Positions 24,923-34,032 of a stretch of 64,000 nucleotides of DNA are shown here, piece by piece. The first letter of the stretch is position 1, and every line of letters begins with the position of its first letter. A program made the translations under genes and the position numbers. Source of the DNA: Allomuricauda sp. (lineage in GTDB: Bacteria; Bacteroidota; Bacteroidia; Flavobacteriales; Flavobacteriaceae); the NCBI RefSeq assembly GCF_002699205.1, contig NZ_PABT01000035.1, positions 62,001 through 126,000 on the forward strand, read 5' to 3'. The notes under the pieces were generated by a model that saw only the letters and a list, made by a program, of their open reading frames with translations, made no database searches and was not told the DNA's origin.

Positions 24923-26701
24923 TTACATCCTTTCAGGAACATCAATACCCAACAAACGGAATGCAGATTGGATTACCTCACCCACTTTTTTGGACAATTG
25001 CACCCTGAAATTCTTCTTTTGATCGTCCGTTTCCCCTAAAATCGATACTTGTTGGTAAAAGGAATTGAACTCCTTGACCAAATCGTAGGTGTAATTGGCA
25101 ATCAATGCAGGACTGTAATTTTCTGCCGCCAACTGAACCGTTTCAGGAAACAATTGAATCTGTTTCAAGAGTTCCTTTTCCTTCTCATGCAGTTCCAATG
25201 AAGTCTCCACGGCACTGGACCCAACATTGTCCGCCTTTCGCAAAATAGATTGGATCCGTGCGTAGGTATATTGGATAAACGGACCTGTATTCCCTTGGAA
25301 ATCTACTGATTCCTCTGGGTTGAACAAGATTCGTTTTTTGGGGTCTACCTTAAGAATATAATATTTGAGGGCGCCCAAACCTATGGTCCGGTACAATTGC
25401 TTTTTCTCTTCTTCGGAGTACCCTTCCAACTTGCCCAATTCTTGCGAAATGGATTCAGCTGTGTCTTCCATATTTTTGATAAGGTCGTCCGCATCCACTA
25501 CGGTTCCCTCCCTACTCTTCATTTTACCGCTGGGCAAGTCCACCATTCCATAACTCAAATGATACAATTGCTCTGCCCACGAGTATCCCAATTTTTTTAG
25601 GATAAGGAACAAAACTTTAAAATGATAATCCTGCTCGTTCCCAACCGTGTACACCATTCCATTGATGTCGGGAAAATCGGTTACCCGTTGGATAGCGGTA
25701 CCAATATCCTGTGTCATATAAACAGCGGTGCCATCGGAACGAAGTACAATTTTTTCATCGAGTCCCTCCTCGGTAAGGTCAATCCAAACACTCCCGTCCT
25801 CTTTTTTAAAGAAAATACCACGTTCCAAACCATCTTTTACCACATCACGTCCCAACAAATAAGTATCGCTCTCGTAGTACAAGGTGTCAAAATCAACACC
25901 AAGGTTTTTGTAGGTGATGTCAAAACCATCGTAAACCCAGCCGTTCATTTTTTTCCAAAGCGCCACTACTTCTTCATCGCCAGCTTCCCATTTACGAAGC
26001 ATTTCCTGGGCCTCCAATAAAATTGGCGCCTCTTTTTCCGCTTTTTCTTTTGGGGTTCCAGACTCGACCAATTCGGCAATCTGCTCTTTGTATGCCTTGT
26101 CAAAAGCCACATAGTATTTTCCAACCAAATGATCCCCTTTCAACCCGGAAGATTCAGGGGTTTCCCCTTTACCAAACTTTTGCCAGGCCAACATACTCTT
26201 GCAAATATGGATGCCACGGTCGTTAATGATCTGCGTTTTGTACACTTTTTTGCCCGAAGCCTTCAAAATTTCAGCAACAGAATACCCCAAAAGATTGTTT
26301 CTGATGTGTCCCAAGTGCAAGGGCTTATTGGTGTTGGGCGAGGAGTATTCCACCATCACCGCATCATTGGACTGGGATTTTACATAACCAAAATCGGTTT
26401 CATCAGCGACGCTGTTGAAGAAATCAAGGTAGTAACTATCCTCAATGACAATATTTAAAAAGCCTTGTACCACATTGCATTTGGATACCTCATCCACATG
26501 CTCCACAAGATATTCCCCGATTTGGGTGCCTATTTGAACAGGATTCCCCTTTACATGGCGCAACATGGGAAACACCACAACAGTTATATCTCCTTCAAAA
26601 TCCTTTCGGGTAGGTTGAAATTCCACTGTAGGCAAGTCAACTTGGTACAGTTGTTTTACCGCCTCTATCACTTTTTGGGTCAAATCGTTCTGCAAACTCA
26701 T
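24923..26701 (-). CDS. argS: Arginyl-tRNA synthetase
   Basis: ArgRS charges tRNA-Arg. The 592 residues show the N-terminal Add-1 domain, the class I HIGH-type motif in NKPLHLGHIRNN, the catalytic MVDLPSGKMKSREG region (KMSK-like), and the C-terminal anticodon-binding DALR domain ending in LLGIDVPERM. Length is normal. It is convergent with the DUF559 relic and divergent from a conserved hypothetical gene. Confidence 0.97.
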   Translation of the reverse strand: MSLQNDLTQKVIEAVKQLYQVDLPTVEFQPTRKDFEGDITVVVFPMLRHVKGNPVQIGTQIGEYLVEHVDEVSKCNVVQGFLNIVIEDSYYLDFFNSVADETDFGYVKSQSNDAVMVEYSSPNTNKPLHLGHIRNNLLGYSVAEILKASGKKVYKTQIINDRGIHICKSMLAWQKFGKGETPESSGLKGDHLVGKYYVAFDKAYKEQIAELVESGTPKEKAEKEAPILLEAQEMLRKWEAGDEEVVALWKKMNGWVYDGFDITYKNLGVDFDTLYYESDTYLLGRDVVKDGLERGIFFKKEDGSVWIDLTEEGLDEKIVLRSDGTAVYMTQDIGTAIQRVTDFPDINGMVYTVGNEQDYHFKVLFLILKKLGYSWAEQLYHLSYGMVDLPSGKMKSREGTVVDADDLIKNMEDTAESISQELGKLEGYSEEEKKQLYRTIGLGALKYYILKVDPKKRILFNPEESVDFQGNTGPFIQYTYARIQSILRKADNVGSSAVETSLELHEKEKELLKQIQLFPETVQLAAENYSPALIANYTYDLVKEFNSFYQQVSILGETDDQKKNFRVQLSKKVGEVIQSAFRLLGIDVPERM

Positions 26702-26721
26702 CTTTAAGGCTTTTCAGGGCG

Positions 26722-26729
26722 CAAAACTA
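26722..26729 (-). promoter_or_regulatory. -7 element of argS
   Basis: Minus-strand TAGTTTTG fits TAnnTTTG and lies 20 bases ahead of the argS ATG at 26701. No convincing -33 TTTG was found at the usual distance. Confidence 0.4.
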
Positions 26730-26795
26730 CGTATTTTTTAGGCTTTTCCCATACCCATAACCAAATGGTCCGCCGTAATTTGATTAAATTTAAAC

Positions 26796-27221
26796 ATGCT
26801 ATTGAACCTCTCCTACTCTGACCAAAACATCACTGAAAAAATAGATGCCGCTGTTGGCAAACCCATGCCCATGAAAAAGCGGTTGATCATGGGAGGTATT
26901 GGCTCGCCCAAACTGCACATTACGGCAGCAAGCGTGGACATCTACAATTTACTCGTATTGGACAACACCCTGAAAACCTGTAATGTTGAAATCCGACCCA
27001 ATGGCATTATTGTCCGGTTCCGTTCCCGTTTGGAAACCTTTGGCCTTATCATCCCTTACTATAAACTCAATATCAACAAGGGACACATAGGCATATACTC
27101 CATTTATATGGACCATTATTTCATCAAAGTACGTTCAGACACCAAGGCCATACAAAAATTCTTTCGAAAATTACTGGACCACCGTGCCGATAATCTTCCC
27201 ACACATATTGATGATTTATGA
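26796..27221 (+). CDS. Conserved hypothetical protein
   Basis: A 141-residue soluble protein I cannot place in a named family. It has no signal peptide, membrane helix or cysteine pair motif. Predicted beta strands (VEIRPNGIIVRFRS, GLIIPYYKLNINKGHIGIYS) suggest a small beta-sandwich or PH-like fold with a basic C-terminal helix (KFFRKLLDHR). Its last four bases overlap the start of the SDR gene (ATGA), so the two are translationally coupled and should act together. Confidence 0.75.
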   Translation: MLLNLSYSDQNITEKIDAAVGKPMPMKKRLIMGGIGSPKLHITAASVDIYNLLVLDNTLKTCNVEIRPNGIIVRFRSRLETFGLIIPYYKLNINKGHIGIYSIYMDHYFIKVRSDTKAIQKFFRKLLDHRADNLPTHIDDL

Positions 27222-28639
27222 AAATATTGCTAACGGGAGCCAATGGCTACATAGGGATGCGGTTATTGCCCAAGCTTTTGGATATGGGCCACGAAGTGGT
27301 ATGTGCTGTTCGAGACGAAAAAAGATTGTCCGTTGATGCCAATACCCGCTCTAAAATCCAAATTGTCGAGATTGACTTTTTGGATGACCCTAAAAATCAA
27401 CAAGTACCCGAAGACCTTGATGCCGCCTACTATTTGATACATTCCATGACCTCTTCGATCACGGATTTTGATAAGAAGGAGGCGCAAGCAGCCCAAAATT
27501 TCAATGTTATCATGGAAAATAGCCAATGTAAGCAGGTTATTTACCTCAGCGGTATTGTGAACGATAAAGAACTGTCAAAACATCTCAGTTCCAGAAAAAA
27601 TGTGGAAGAAATCCTCTACAAAGGCCCTTTTGACCTTACCGTGCTCCGTGCTGGAATAATTGTAGGGTCTGGCAGTTCATCATTTGAGATCATCCGTGAT
27701 CTCTGCGAAAAACTCCCCATTATGATCACCCCAAAATGGGTGCTTACCAAAACACAGCCCATTGCTATTCGGGACGTGATTCAATTTTTGACCCAAGTAC
27801 TGGGAAATACCAAGACATACAATCAATCTTTTGATATTGGAGGCCCGGACGTGCTTACTTACAAGGATATGTTGCACCGTTATGCGAAGGTCCGTGGCTT
27901 TAGAAATTGGATTTTCACCGTTCCCGTAATGACGCCCAAACTATCTTCCTATTGGCTCTACTTTGTAACCTCTACTTCTTATAAATTGGCAATGAACTTG
28001 GTGGACAGCATGAAGATGGAGGTGGTTGCTGAGGACAATCGCTTACAGACAATGTTGGGAATTGAAACGCACACCTATGAAGAGGCCATTGATTTGGCAT
28101 TCAAAAAAATTGAACAAAACTTGGTAATTAGTAGTTGGAAAGACAGTATTGCCAGCGGACAAATCAAAGAAGACCTTGAGAATTATATACAGGTGCCTAA
28201 ATATGGAGTGCTCCAGGACAAAAAATCCATTCGTATTGAAGATGAAGAGGAGGTTTTAGAGAACATTTGGCGCATTGGAGGGGAAACAGGTTGGTACTAT
28301 GGCAATTGGTTGTGGAAAATCCGTGGATTTTTGGATAAGTTGGTCGGGGGACCTGGATTGCGTCGCGGACGCACCCACCCAGATAAAATATTCCCTGGTG
28401 ATGCACTCGATTTTTGGCGAGTACTCTTAGCGGACAAAAAGGGCAAACGCCTGCTCCTCTATGCTGAGATGCGAACTCCCGGGGAAGCTTGGTTGGAGTT
28501 CAAAATTGAGGATGGGGCACTGTACCAAACCGCTACATTTCGGCCAAAAGGGTTACTGGGTCGATTGTATTGGTATTCCGTGCTCCCCTTTCATCTTTTT
28601 ATTTTTGGGAATATGATCAAAAACATTGCAAAAACGTAA
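27218..28639 (+). CDS. SDR-family NAD(P)-binding protein with DUF2867 domain
   Basis: A 473-residue two-domain protein. Residues 1-300 are an atypical short-chain dehydrogenase with the nucleotide loop LLTGANGYIGMRL (5-17), YYLIHSM and VIYLSGIV, and no clear YxxxK pair, as in NmrA-like and nucleoside-diphosphate-sugar epimerase relatives. Residues about 315-473 are a DUF2867 domain (GETGWYYGNWLWKIRGFLDKL, DFWRVLLADKKGKRLLLYAEM, FRPKGLLGRLYWYSVLPFH). This fusion is widespread in bacteria but not functionally defined. It is coupled to the preceding hypothetical gene. Confidence 0.85.
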   Translation: MKILLTGANGYIGMRLLPKLLDMGHEVVCAVRDEKRLSVDANTRSKIQIVEIDFLDDPKNQQVPEDLDAAYYLIHSMTSSITDFDKKEAQAAQNFNVIMENSQCKQVIYLSGIVNDKELSKHLSSRKNVEEILYKGPFDLTVLRAGIIVGSGSSSFEIIRDLCEKLPIMITPKWVLTKTQPIAIRDVIQFLTQVLGNTKTYNQSFDIGGPDVLTYKDMLHRYAKVRGFRNWIFTVPVMTPKLSSYWLYFVTSTSYKLAMNLVDSMKMEVVAEDNRLQTMLGIETHTYEEAIDLAFKKIEQNLVISSWKDSIASGQIKEDLENYIQVPKYGVLQDKKSIRIEDEEEVLENIWRIGGETGWYYGNWLWKIRGFLDKLVGGPGLRRGRTHPDKIFPGDALDFWRVLLADKKGKRLLLYAEMRTPGEAWLEFKIEDGALYQTATFRPKGLLGRLYWYSVLPFHLFIFGNMIKNIAKT

Positions 28640-28827
28640 ACCATTGGTTGACTTTTGTCACTCAATTGCATTCCAGCACACAACCTACCTGTTAAAATAA
28701 TATTAAGCCTTACTGCCAATTATATTTTTCTTTGCACATTGTTACAAATTCCCCTAGCGTTCGTCTAAATCATAGACAACCTTTACCCTAAAAAAAGCGT
28801 CTTACTATTACAACCATAAATTCAACT

Positions 28828-30339
28828 ATGTCCATTAAAAAGACTCTTCTCCTTAGCATCTTAACTATTTTGATGGGATTTCCACTTATTGCCCAGACCA
28901 TTACGTCTCGTTTGGTGGATGCCAAGACCCTGAAAGGAATTCCCTATGCCACCATTCAATACGGGGAACACCAAGGGGTGATCACCAATGAGGAGGGCCG
29001 ATTTAGTTTTGTTTTGGAAGAAGGCACCATCCTTCCCGATTCCATCTATGTAACTTCCATGGGTTATGAGAAAAAGGGCTTCTCCTTGGAACAAATGCAA
29101 GATAGTTTGTTACCCTTGGAGGCCAAAGCCATTGAACTTAGCGGAGTTTATGTGTTCGATAAGGAACTGGAGGTAGACGACATCATCGAGAAAATGATCG
29201 AGAACATTCCCAAAAATGTGAACAAAAACCCTGTGAAGCAACGCTTTTTCCTTCGAAAGTCGGAACTGGCAAATACACAAAAAGTGGATTTTGGTTTTGA
29301 AAAATCATCAATCAAAGAGCTGAACAGGGAACTCATGGACAGCATTGCCAAATCGATTCCAAAAAATGCATCCCACTACACCGAAAGTTTTGGCGACCTC
29401 TATAAAAACAACACAGCTTATAAACTGAACATTATCAAGGCGGCCGACCTTTATGACAAAAGAGATGTAAGTTCCTTTGAGGACTTGGCGGAGTACATGG
29501 AAGAAATCTTTAAACAGAACGTAAAACCTGGCTCCTACCTCAAGATCAAATCCGGCATCTTTAGTGAAAAAATTCAAGTGGATTCCATCTTGGACACTAT
29601 GGACGATGAGCGAATGGAACAGGTTAAAAAAGTGAAGGCCCAGGTAAAAAAAGACAGTGTTTCAGGGTTGGTGGACAGCCAACGTTGGCAGTTTAAGGAC
29701 ATGCTGAGCCAGTTGTACTATAAAGAGGATGCCAAACTCGACTTTGTGGAAAAACCCAACCGCTACGAGTTTAAACTGGCAGGCTATGCGGATATTAATG
29801 AAACAGGTGTTTATGTAGTGGATTTTTGGCCCAAGCGGAGCAGTGCGGATTTTGAAGGGCGCCTCTATATTAATATAGAGGACTTTGCCGTAATGAGACT
29901 GGATTTCAAGAACACCCAACGCCTCCGGAATTTTAGGTTATTGGGCATTACCTACCGCGAAACAGTGTACAAGGGCACCATGCGCTTTGCCAAATTGCCC
30001 AATGGCAAGTACGACCTTCAGTTTATGGACTTATCCGATGGTAAATATTTTGCAGTGGACCGTCCACTAAAAGTGGTGGAAAAGAACAAACACGTAAAAG
30101 GCCGCCGTAAGCAAAACGAATTAAAGTTGAACATTGATTTTCGTATGAACATGACCCATAAATATGAACTCGTAGTGTTCGACCAAGACGAAATTGCCGA
30201 AGAAGCGTTTAAAACCTTTACTGAAGACAAGACCGTCCGGGCCACCTATATGCCCCGCTACGATCCGGAATTTTGGAAAGGTTATACCATTATGGAGCCT
30301 AACCAGGCCATCCGTGGGTTTACGGTTGAGGAGGAATAG
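28828..30339 (+). CDS. Carboxypeptidase-like regulatory domain outer-membrane-associated protein
   Basis: A 503-residue exported protein (signal peptide ending about LIAQ, residue 23). Residues 25-110 are the carboxypeptidase D regulatory-like beta domain found in front of many Bacteroidota outer-membrane proteins (RLVDAKTLKGIPYATIQYGE, GVITNEEGRFSF). The remaining 390 residues contain amphipathic beta strands and a charged helical stretch near 250-280, and match no family that I can name. It may be a periplasmic or outer-membrane partner protein. The 188 bases upstream are AT-rich and hold no other gene. Confidence 0.75.
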   Translation: MSIKKTLLLSILTILMGFPLIAQTITSRLVDAKTLKGIPYATIQYGEHQGVITNEEGRFSFVLEEGTILPDSIYVTSMGYEKKGFSLEQMQDSLLPLEAKAIELSGVYVFDKELEVDDIIEKMIENIPKNVNKNPVKQRFFLRKSELANTQKVDFGFEKSSIKELNRELMDSIAKSIPKNASHYTESFGDLYKNNTAYKLNIIKAADLYDKRDVSSFEDLAEYMEEIFKQNVKPGSYLKIKSGIFSEKIQVDSILDTMDDERMEQVKKVKAQVKKDSVSGLVDSQRWQFKDMLSQLYYKEDAKLDFVEKPNRYEFKLAGYADINETGVYVVDFWPKRSSADFEGRLYINIEDFAVMRLDFKNTQRLRNFRLLGITYRETVYKGTMRFAKLPNGKYDLQFMDLSDGKYFAVDRPLKVVEKNKHVKGRRKQNELKLNIDFRMNMTHKYELVVFDQDEIAEEAFKTFTEDKTVRATYMPRYDPEFWKGYTIMEPNQAIRGFTVEEE

Positions 30340-30472
30340 ATTTGAGATGTTAGCTGTCAGAATTTAGATTGCAGAGGTCAGATAAAGGGACTTCAAAGGC
30401 TTGGTGTAACTTGTCATCTATGGCATTAAACCATTTTCCAAATTATTGTTATTTGCTTACCTAAAGGTAAGA

Positions 30473-30664
30473 ATGGAAAAAGAAGAAGTTATATTCCAAT
30501 GGATTGAAGACGGGTACGGCTCTCCTGAAGAATTGGCCAAGGTTTTGGATTTGGCTCTGGAAATGTTATTTTATTTGGAGGAAGATACATTTGACCGCAA
30601 AGAAGTACAACAAGTAGTGGTAGCACTTAGAGGGATTGTGGTTGGTCTGAGAAATATGAAATAA
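30473..30664 (+). CDS. Small acidic helical protein
   Basis: A 63-residue cytosolic protein (MEKEEVIFQWIEDGY start). The sequence alternates acidic and hydrophobic residues (LAKVLDLALEMLFYLEED) and predicts two helices. An upstream ATG at 30446 is in frame, but the leader it adds is non-acidic and less likely. No family is recognised. It is convergent with the protease gene, five bases away. Confidence 0.55.
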   Translation: MEKEEVIFQWIEDGYGSPEELAKVLDLALEMLFYLEEDTFDRKEVQQVVVALRGIVVGLRNMK

Positions 30665-30669
30665 AAGTT

Positions 30670-31473
30670 CTATTTCTTGCCACTAGTTTTTTCCAAAAGA
30701 TTTTCTATAATTGCATTGTACCAGCAAGTCTGCAAACCTAGATTTTCCTTTATTGGTACTGTTTTAAATCCAGATATTTTAATTTCCCCATTTTCCACCT
30801 TATAAATAGGTTCTTCTTTTTCTCCAATCTTCTTGGAAATTGATGCACTATGAATTCCCAAAAAGTAGGAAACTGGTTCACTTGAAAAAGCAATCCCTCC
30901 TTTTACATTATGCGTCGATGATGGTCTAAGGATAATTGGCGAACCACTCATCCCCGGCATGAGATTACCATCCATAATAAAAAAGGGTTTGTTTTCGAAA
31001 GGCGTATTCAAAGGAGTTGAAATAATACAGGTTTTGGCAATAGGAGTCATATTTATATTATCTGTAAATCCTCTAGGATACCCTAGGGCAATCAATTCAG
31101 AACCTATTTCCAGTTGTATATCTTTAGGAGGAAAATTCTTTTTAGAAAAGTAATTAACAATAGCTCCCTGAGTTAAATTTTCAGGGATAGGTATGGCAGC
31201 TACATCTGCATCTGAGAATGAGAACCATGTTAGTTGAGAATTTTCTAATAAAGGAACTTCTACAGTTTTTAGCTTAGACAAATTATTCTTATCTGTATGA
31301 AGTTTTAAATAAATTTTGGGGTCTTTACTATTGAATGAATATTCTAAAACGTGTCTATTTGTAATCAAATATGTTTTGTTTTCAAATTCATAAAAAAAAC
31401 CTGTTGCAGTCCCAATAACTTGGTTATTGCTTACTTGAAAAATCATTACTACTGCGAAGATTAATTTTTCCAT
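30670..31473 (-). CDS. Trypsin-like serine protease
   Basis: A 267-residue chymotrypsin-fold protease. The catalytic triad is readable: H41 in LITNRHVLEY, D90 in SDADVAAI and S176 in PGMSGSPI. The first 12 residues are hydrophobic and may be a weak signal sequence. There is no PDZ domain, unlike DegP. Its base composition is clearly AT-richer than its neighbours and its codon use differs, which suggests acquisition by transfer. The target is unknown; isolated trypsin-like proteases of this kind are often linked to stress response or defence. Confidence 0.8.
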   Translation of the reverse strand: MEKLIFAVVMIFQVSNNQVIGTATGFFYEFENKTYLITNRHVLEYSFNSKDPKIYLKLHTDKNNLSKLKTVEVPLLENSQLTWFSFSDADVAAIPIPENLTQGAIVNYFSKKNFPPKDIQLEIGSELIALGYPRGFTDNINMTPIAKTCIISTPLNTPFENKPFFIMDGNLMPGMSGSPIILRPSSTHNVKGGIAFSSEPVSYFLGIHSASISKKIGEKEEPIYKVENGEIKISGFKTVPIKENLGLQTCWYNAIIENLLEKTSGKK

Positions 31474-31701
31474 TTCTTAGATTTCGGATAAAATACTAGG
31501 TTAAAAATCATATTTCATGCAAACAAGTGTGGTTTAATGAATATTGATTTTAAAAATTAAGTCGAGGAAACTTCTAAATATACATTTTTTTGTTAGAAAT
31601 TACTTACGCTTTTCTGTAACGAGCACAAATACCCATTGTCCTTCCATGCTCAATTGCTGAGCACGGTCCAAGTACAACACAGAATCTAAATGTTTTGAAT
31701 G

Positions 31702-31835
31702 GGATGCTGAAACAAGTTTAGCATGACGGGGCGTCATTTCGAAATGATAAAAAACTACTTTGAGACAATTCGTGAAATTCGTATCAGACCAAGAACCCTT
31801 CACAAAATAGAGATTCCTCCCATCGTTCAGAATGA
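31702..31835. repeat. Cluster of dispersed palindromic repeats
   Basis: The 373 bases between the protease and the citrulline hydrolase hold no gene that I accept. They do hold GGATGCTGAAACAAGTTTAG running into CATGACG (31702-31727), a short interspersed element familiar from many Bacteroidota genomes, then ATGACG-GGG-CGTCAT (31723-31737) and the 14-base palindrome TCATTTCGAAATGA (31734-31747). GAGATTCCTCCCATCGTTCA and AGAATGA, another common dispersed piece, follows at about 31809-31835. Parts of it read as an open frame, which I regard as accidental. Confidence 0.65.
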
Positions 31836-31846
31836 AAGTTGCTGGG

Positions 31847-32782
31847 CTATGCCTTTGGCAAAAACACCTCTGCCATCATACAACGGGCACTCCCTCCTCC
31901 ACAGGTCTCAATAGTATCGAGAGGACTGTGAATGATTGGGCAATGTTTTTCTATGGCCTTGATCTGGGCATCTGTCAGACTATTGTAAGCCTGCAAGCTC
32001 ATCACCATATAACGTTGATCATTTGCCCCAATTACCTGAAGCATATTACCCGCAAAATGGTACATCTGTTCCTCGGTAATCCGGATAATTTCCCTACCAT
32101 CCATTTTAATATGCTCGACCACATTCTTTCTTTCCTTTTTATCATCAATGGTATCCAAACAAATCACAACAAAGGTCTCCGCCATGGCCATCATAACATT
32201 GGTATGATAAATGGGCAGTCGTTTTCCATCTACGGTCTGGTTGGCATGAAAAATTACCGGAAAGCAATCAAAATCTTCACAAAATTCAATAAAAAGATCC
32301 TCGTGTGCACGTTCGGAAAGGGCACAGTATGCTTTCTGGTTCACTCTATCTTTTAATATACTACCGGTCCCTTCCAAAAAAACTCCTTCATCTTCAGCCG
32401 AGGTATAGTCCATTATATTATTGATGACAAAACCGTTTTCTTCCAACAGTTCAAAAACATCCTCCCTGCGTTCTTTTCGTCTATTTTCAGCAAACATGGG
32501 ATACACACAAACGGTTCCACTTGCATGAAAAGAGACCCAGTTGTTCGGAAATATGGAATCTGGGGTATCTTGCTCCATATTATCACTAATGGTAATCACG
32601 TTCACGCCGTGCTCCCGAAGTACCTTTACAAATTGATCGAACTCTTCTTGGGCTTTTTTATTGATCTCCGCATTTTTAATATGTGGATCTTCCTGAAAAT
32701 AGTTGTTTACCGCAGTTTGTTCGTTCATCCTAAAATTTACGGGACGTACCATAAGAATGGTATTGGTAATCTGTTTTCTCAC
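31847..32782 (-). CDS. ctlX: Citrulline hydrolase of the CtlX type (guanidino-group-modifying superfamily)
   Basis: A 311-residue beta/alpha-propeller enzyme. CtlX proteins hydrolyse the ureido group of citrulline to ornithine, ammonia and CO2. Markers are IFPNNWVSFHASG (substrate-binding Asp/Asn-Asn region), EDEGVFLEGTGSI, the histidine in PIYHTNVMMA and the C-terminal ETCGGGSARCMMAEVF with the likely nucleophile C301. The length is normal. It lies 51 bases behind an arginine-deiminase-like gene on the same strand, so the pair may degrade arginine to ornithine without ATP synthesis. Confidence 0.82.
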   Translation of the reverse strand: MRKQITNTILMVRPVNFRMNEQTAVNNYFQEDPHIKNAEINKKAQEEFDQFVKVLREHGVNVITISDNMEQDTPDSIFPNNWVSFHASGTVCVYPMFAENRRKERREDVFELLEENGFVINNIMDYTSAEDEGVFLEGTGSILKDRVNQKAYCALSERAHEDLFIEFCEDFDCFPVIFHANQTVDGKRLPIYHTNVMMAMAETFVVICLDTIDDKKERKNVVEHIKMDGREIIRITEEQMYHFAGNMLQVIGANDQRYMVMSLQAYNSLTDAQIKAIEKHCPIIHSPLDTIETCGGGSARCMMAEVFLPKA

Positions 32783-32833
32783 AACGTTGACTATTTTAAT
32801 GTACCCTGTGGCAGCAGGAAGTTGGTTAAAAAA

Positions 32834-33748
32834 TTATGCTCTGATCAAAGGCATGGTACTACAACGTAACAGGCCTTCTTGTTTGGCGATTTCAGCGTAT
32901 GGGATCTCTTCCACGGTAAATCCCTGATCGCGCAACCAATTGTTCAATCGGGTAAAACTCTTTTCGGACACCACCACTTCGGGTGATATGGAAAAAACGT
33001 TGCTGAACATTTGATACATCTCTTCTTTATTGATTTCAAAAATATTTTCTGGACCAAAGAAATCCACCAAATATTGATATTCCTCCTCGACCAAGAATCC
33101 ATTTTTATGTAAAATCGCCTTATCCTTTCCCACAGGTTGAAAACAACAATCCAAGTGCAAGGCATTTTCCCTGGGATTGGTGTTGGATTTTCTCAACTCG
33201 AAGGATTTTACGGTTTTGTGGGGAAACATTTCCCGAATAAATTCCACCGCCGCACTATTGGTCCGTGCCGTGATGTAGCTTGGATAATCTTCCCCTGAAT
33301 AGGTCCCGATAAAAATATGGTCGTTCCAGGGCATTACATCCCCTCCCTCTATATGGACCTCCTCGGGTGGCCGTATGATTTTTTCCTTATCGATCTTTTC
33401 CAAAACATGCTCTATGGCCATAAACTCACGCTCACGATCTGGTAAAATGTTGGCATGAAACAGTTTGTCCTCTATGACAAAGGCAATATCCCTTGCAAAA
33501 ATCTGGTTACAATCCTCAAGCACCTTGGGGCGATAGACCTCTACCCCATATTTTTCAAAAACGTTTGCAAAGGCCTCCATCTCCCTGATCATATCTTCTT
33601 CTTTCGGATAGGTTCCGGCCTTTATATGCTCAATGGATTTGGGATCATAGGCCTCTTCAACCGTTGGCACCGGCCCACTACTTTGGGCGATTCCCAAAAT
33701 GACCGCTTTTAACCTGCTGGTCTCATCAACAATGTTCAATTCAATCAT
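32834..33748 (-). CDS. Arginine deiminase / dimethylarginine dimethylaminohydrolase family protein
   Basis: A 304-residue member of the guanidino-group-modifying superfamily. Visible active-site segments are CNQIFARDIAFVIED, EEVHIEGGDVMPWND (the EGGD carboxylate pair), ENALHLDCCFQP (catalytic histidine) and the C-terminal LLRCSTMPLIR with nucleophile C296. The reaction is either arginine to citrulline plus ammonia, or the same on methylated arginine; the sequence alone does not decide. Being first in a two-gene operon with a citrulline hydrolase favours arginine deimination. Confidence 0.78.
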   Translation of the reverse strand: MIELNIVDETSRLKAVILGIAQSSGPVPTVEEAYDPKSIEHIKAGTYPKEEDMIREMEAFANVFEKYGVEVYRPKVLEDCNQIFARDIAFVIEDKLFHANILPDREREFMAIEHVLEKIDKEKIIRPPEEVHIEGGDVMPWNDHIFIGTYSGEDYPSYITARTNSAAVEFIREMFPHKTVKSFELRKSNTNPRENALHLDCCFQPVGKDKAILHKNGFLVEEEYQYLVDFFGPENIFEINKEEMYQMFSNVFSISPEVVVSEKSFTRLNNWLRDQGFTVEEIPYAEIAKQEGLLRCSTMPLIRA

Positions 33749-33982
33749 ACAACGCTTATTAGATATAAAAAATATAGGCCATTGGCTTCAACCAGGAAAA
33801 TCCATGATAATTATGTGGCAAATCTAGCGTTTTACTCCAATTTTCAGACGTATCCAAATGATAAAATCCTATTTTTTTATGCTTATTTAAATTAAAAATG
33901 AAGTAAAACAATTTTAAACCAACACAGTGTTCATCAAATAGTTAAAATACCCCATTAAACCTCAAAAATTAAGTAATATCAG

Positions 33983-34012
33983 TTTGACTTCGGATTTTAA
34001 TCATTACATTTG
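33983..34012 (+). promoter_or_regulatory. Bacteroidota housekeeping promoter
   Basis: TTTG (33983-33986), an 18-base spacer and TACATTTG (34005-34012) match the TTTG-N19-TAnnTTTG consensus closely. It drives the secreted hypothetical gene starting at 34033. The rest of the 284-base gap is AT-rich and holds no gene. Confidence 0.7.
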
Positions 34013-34032
34013 TAATAAGATTTTTCCTACTT

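Noticed and set aside
24802..25008. Plus-strand frame between the DUF559 stop and argS
   Set aside because: It runs in another frame than the DUF559 continuation and ends inside argS antisense.
31600..31803. Minus-strand frame of 67 codons in the repeat cluster
   Set aside because: Its translation contains RHAKLVSASHSKHLDS-type sequence, the usual spurious translation of dispersed repeats; no good start or family.
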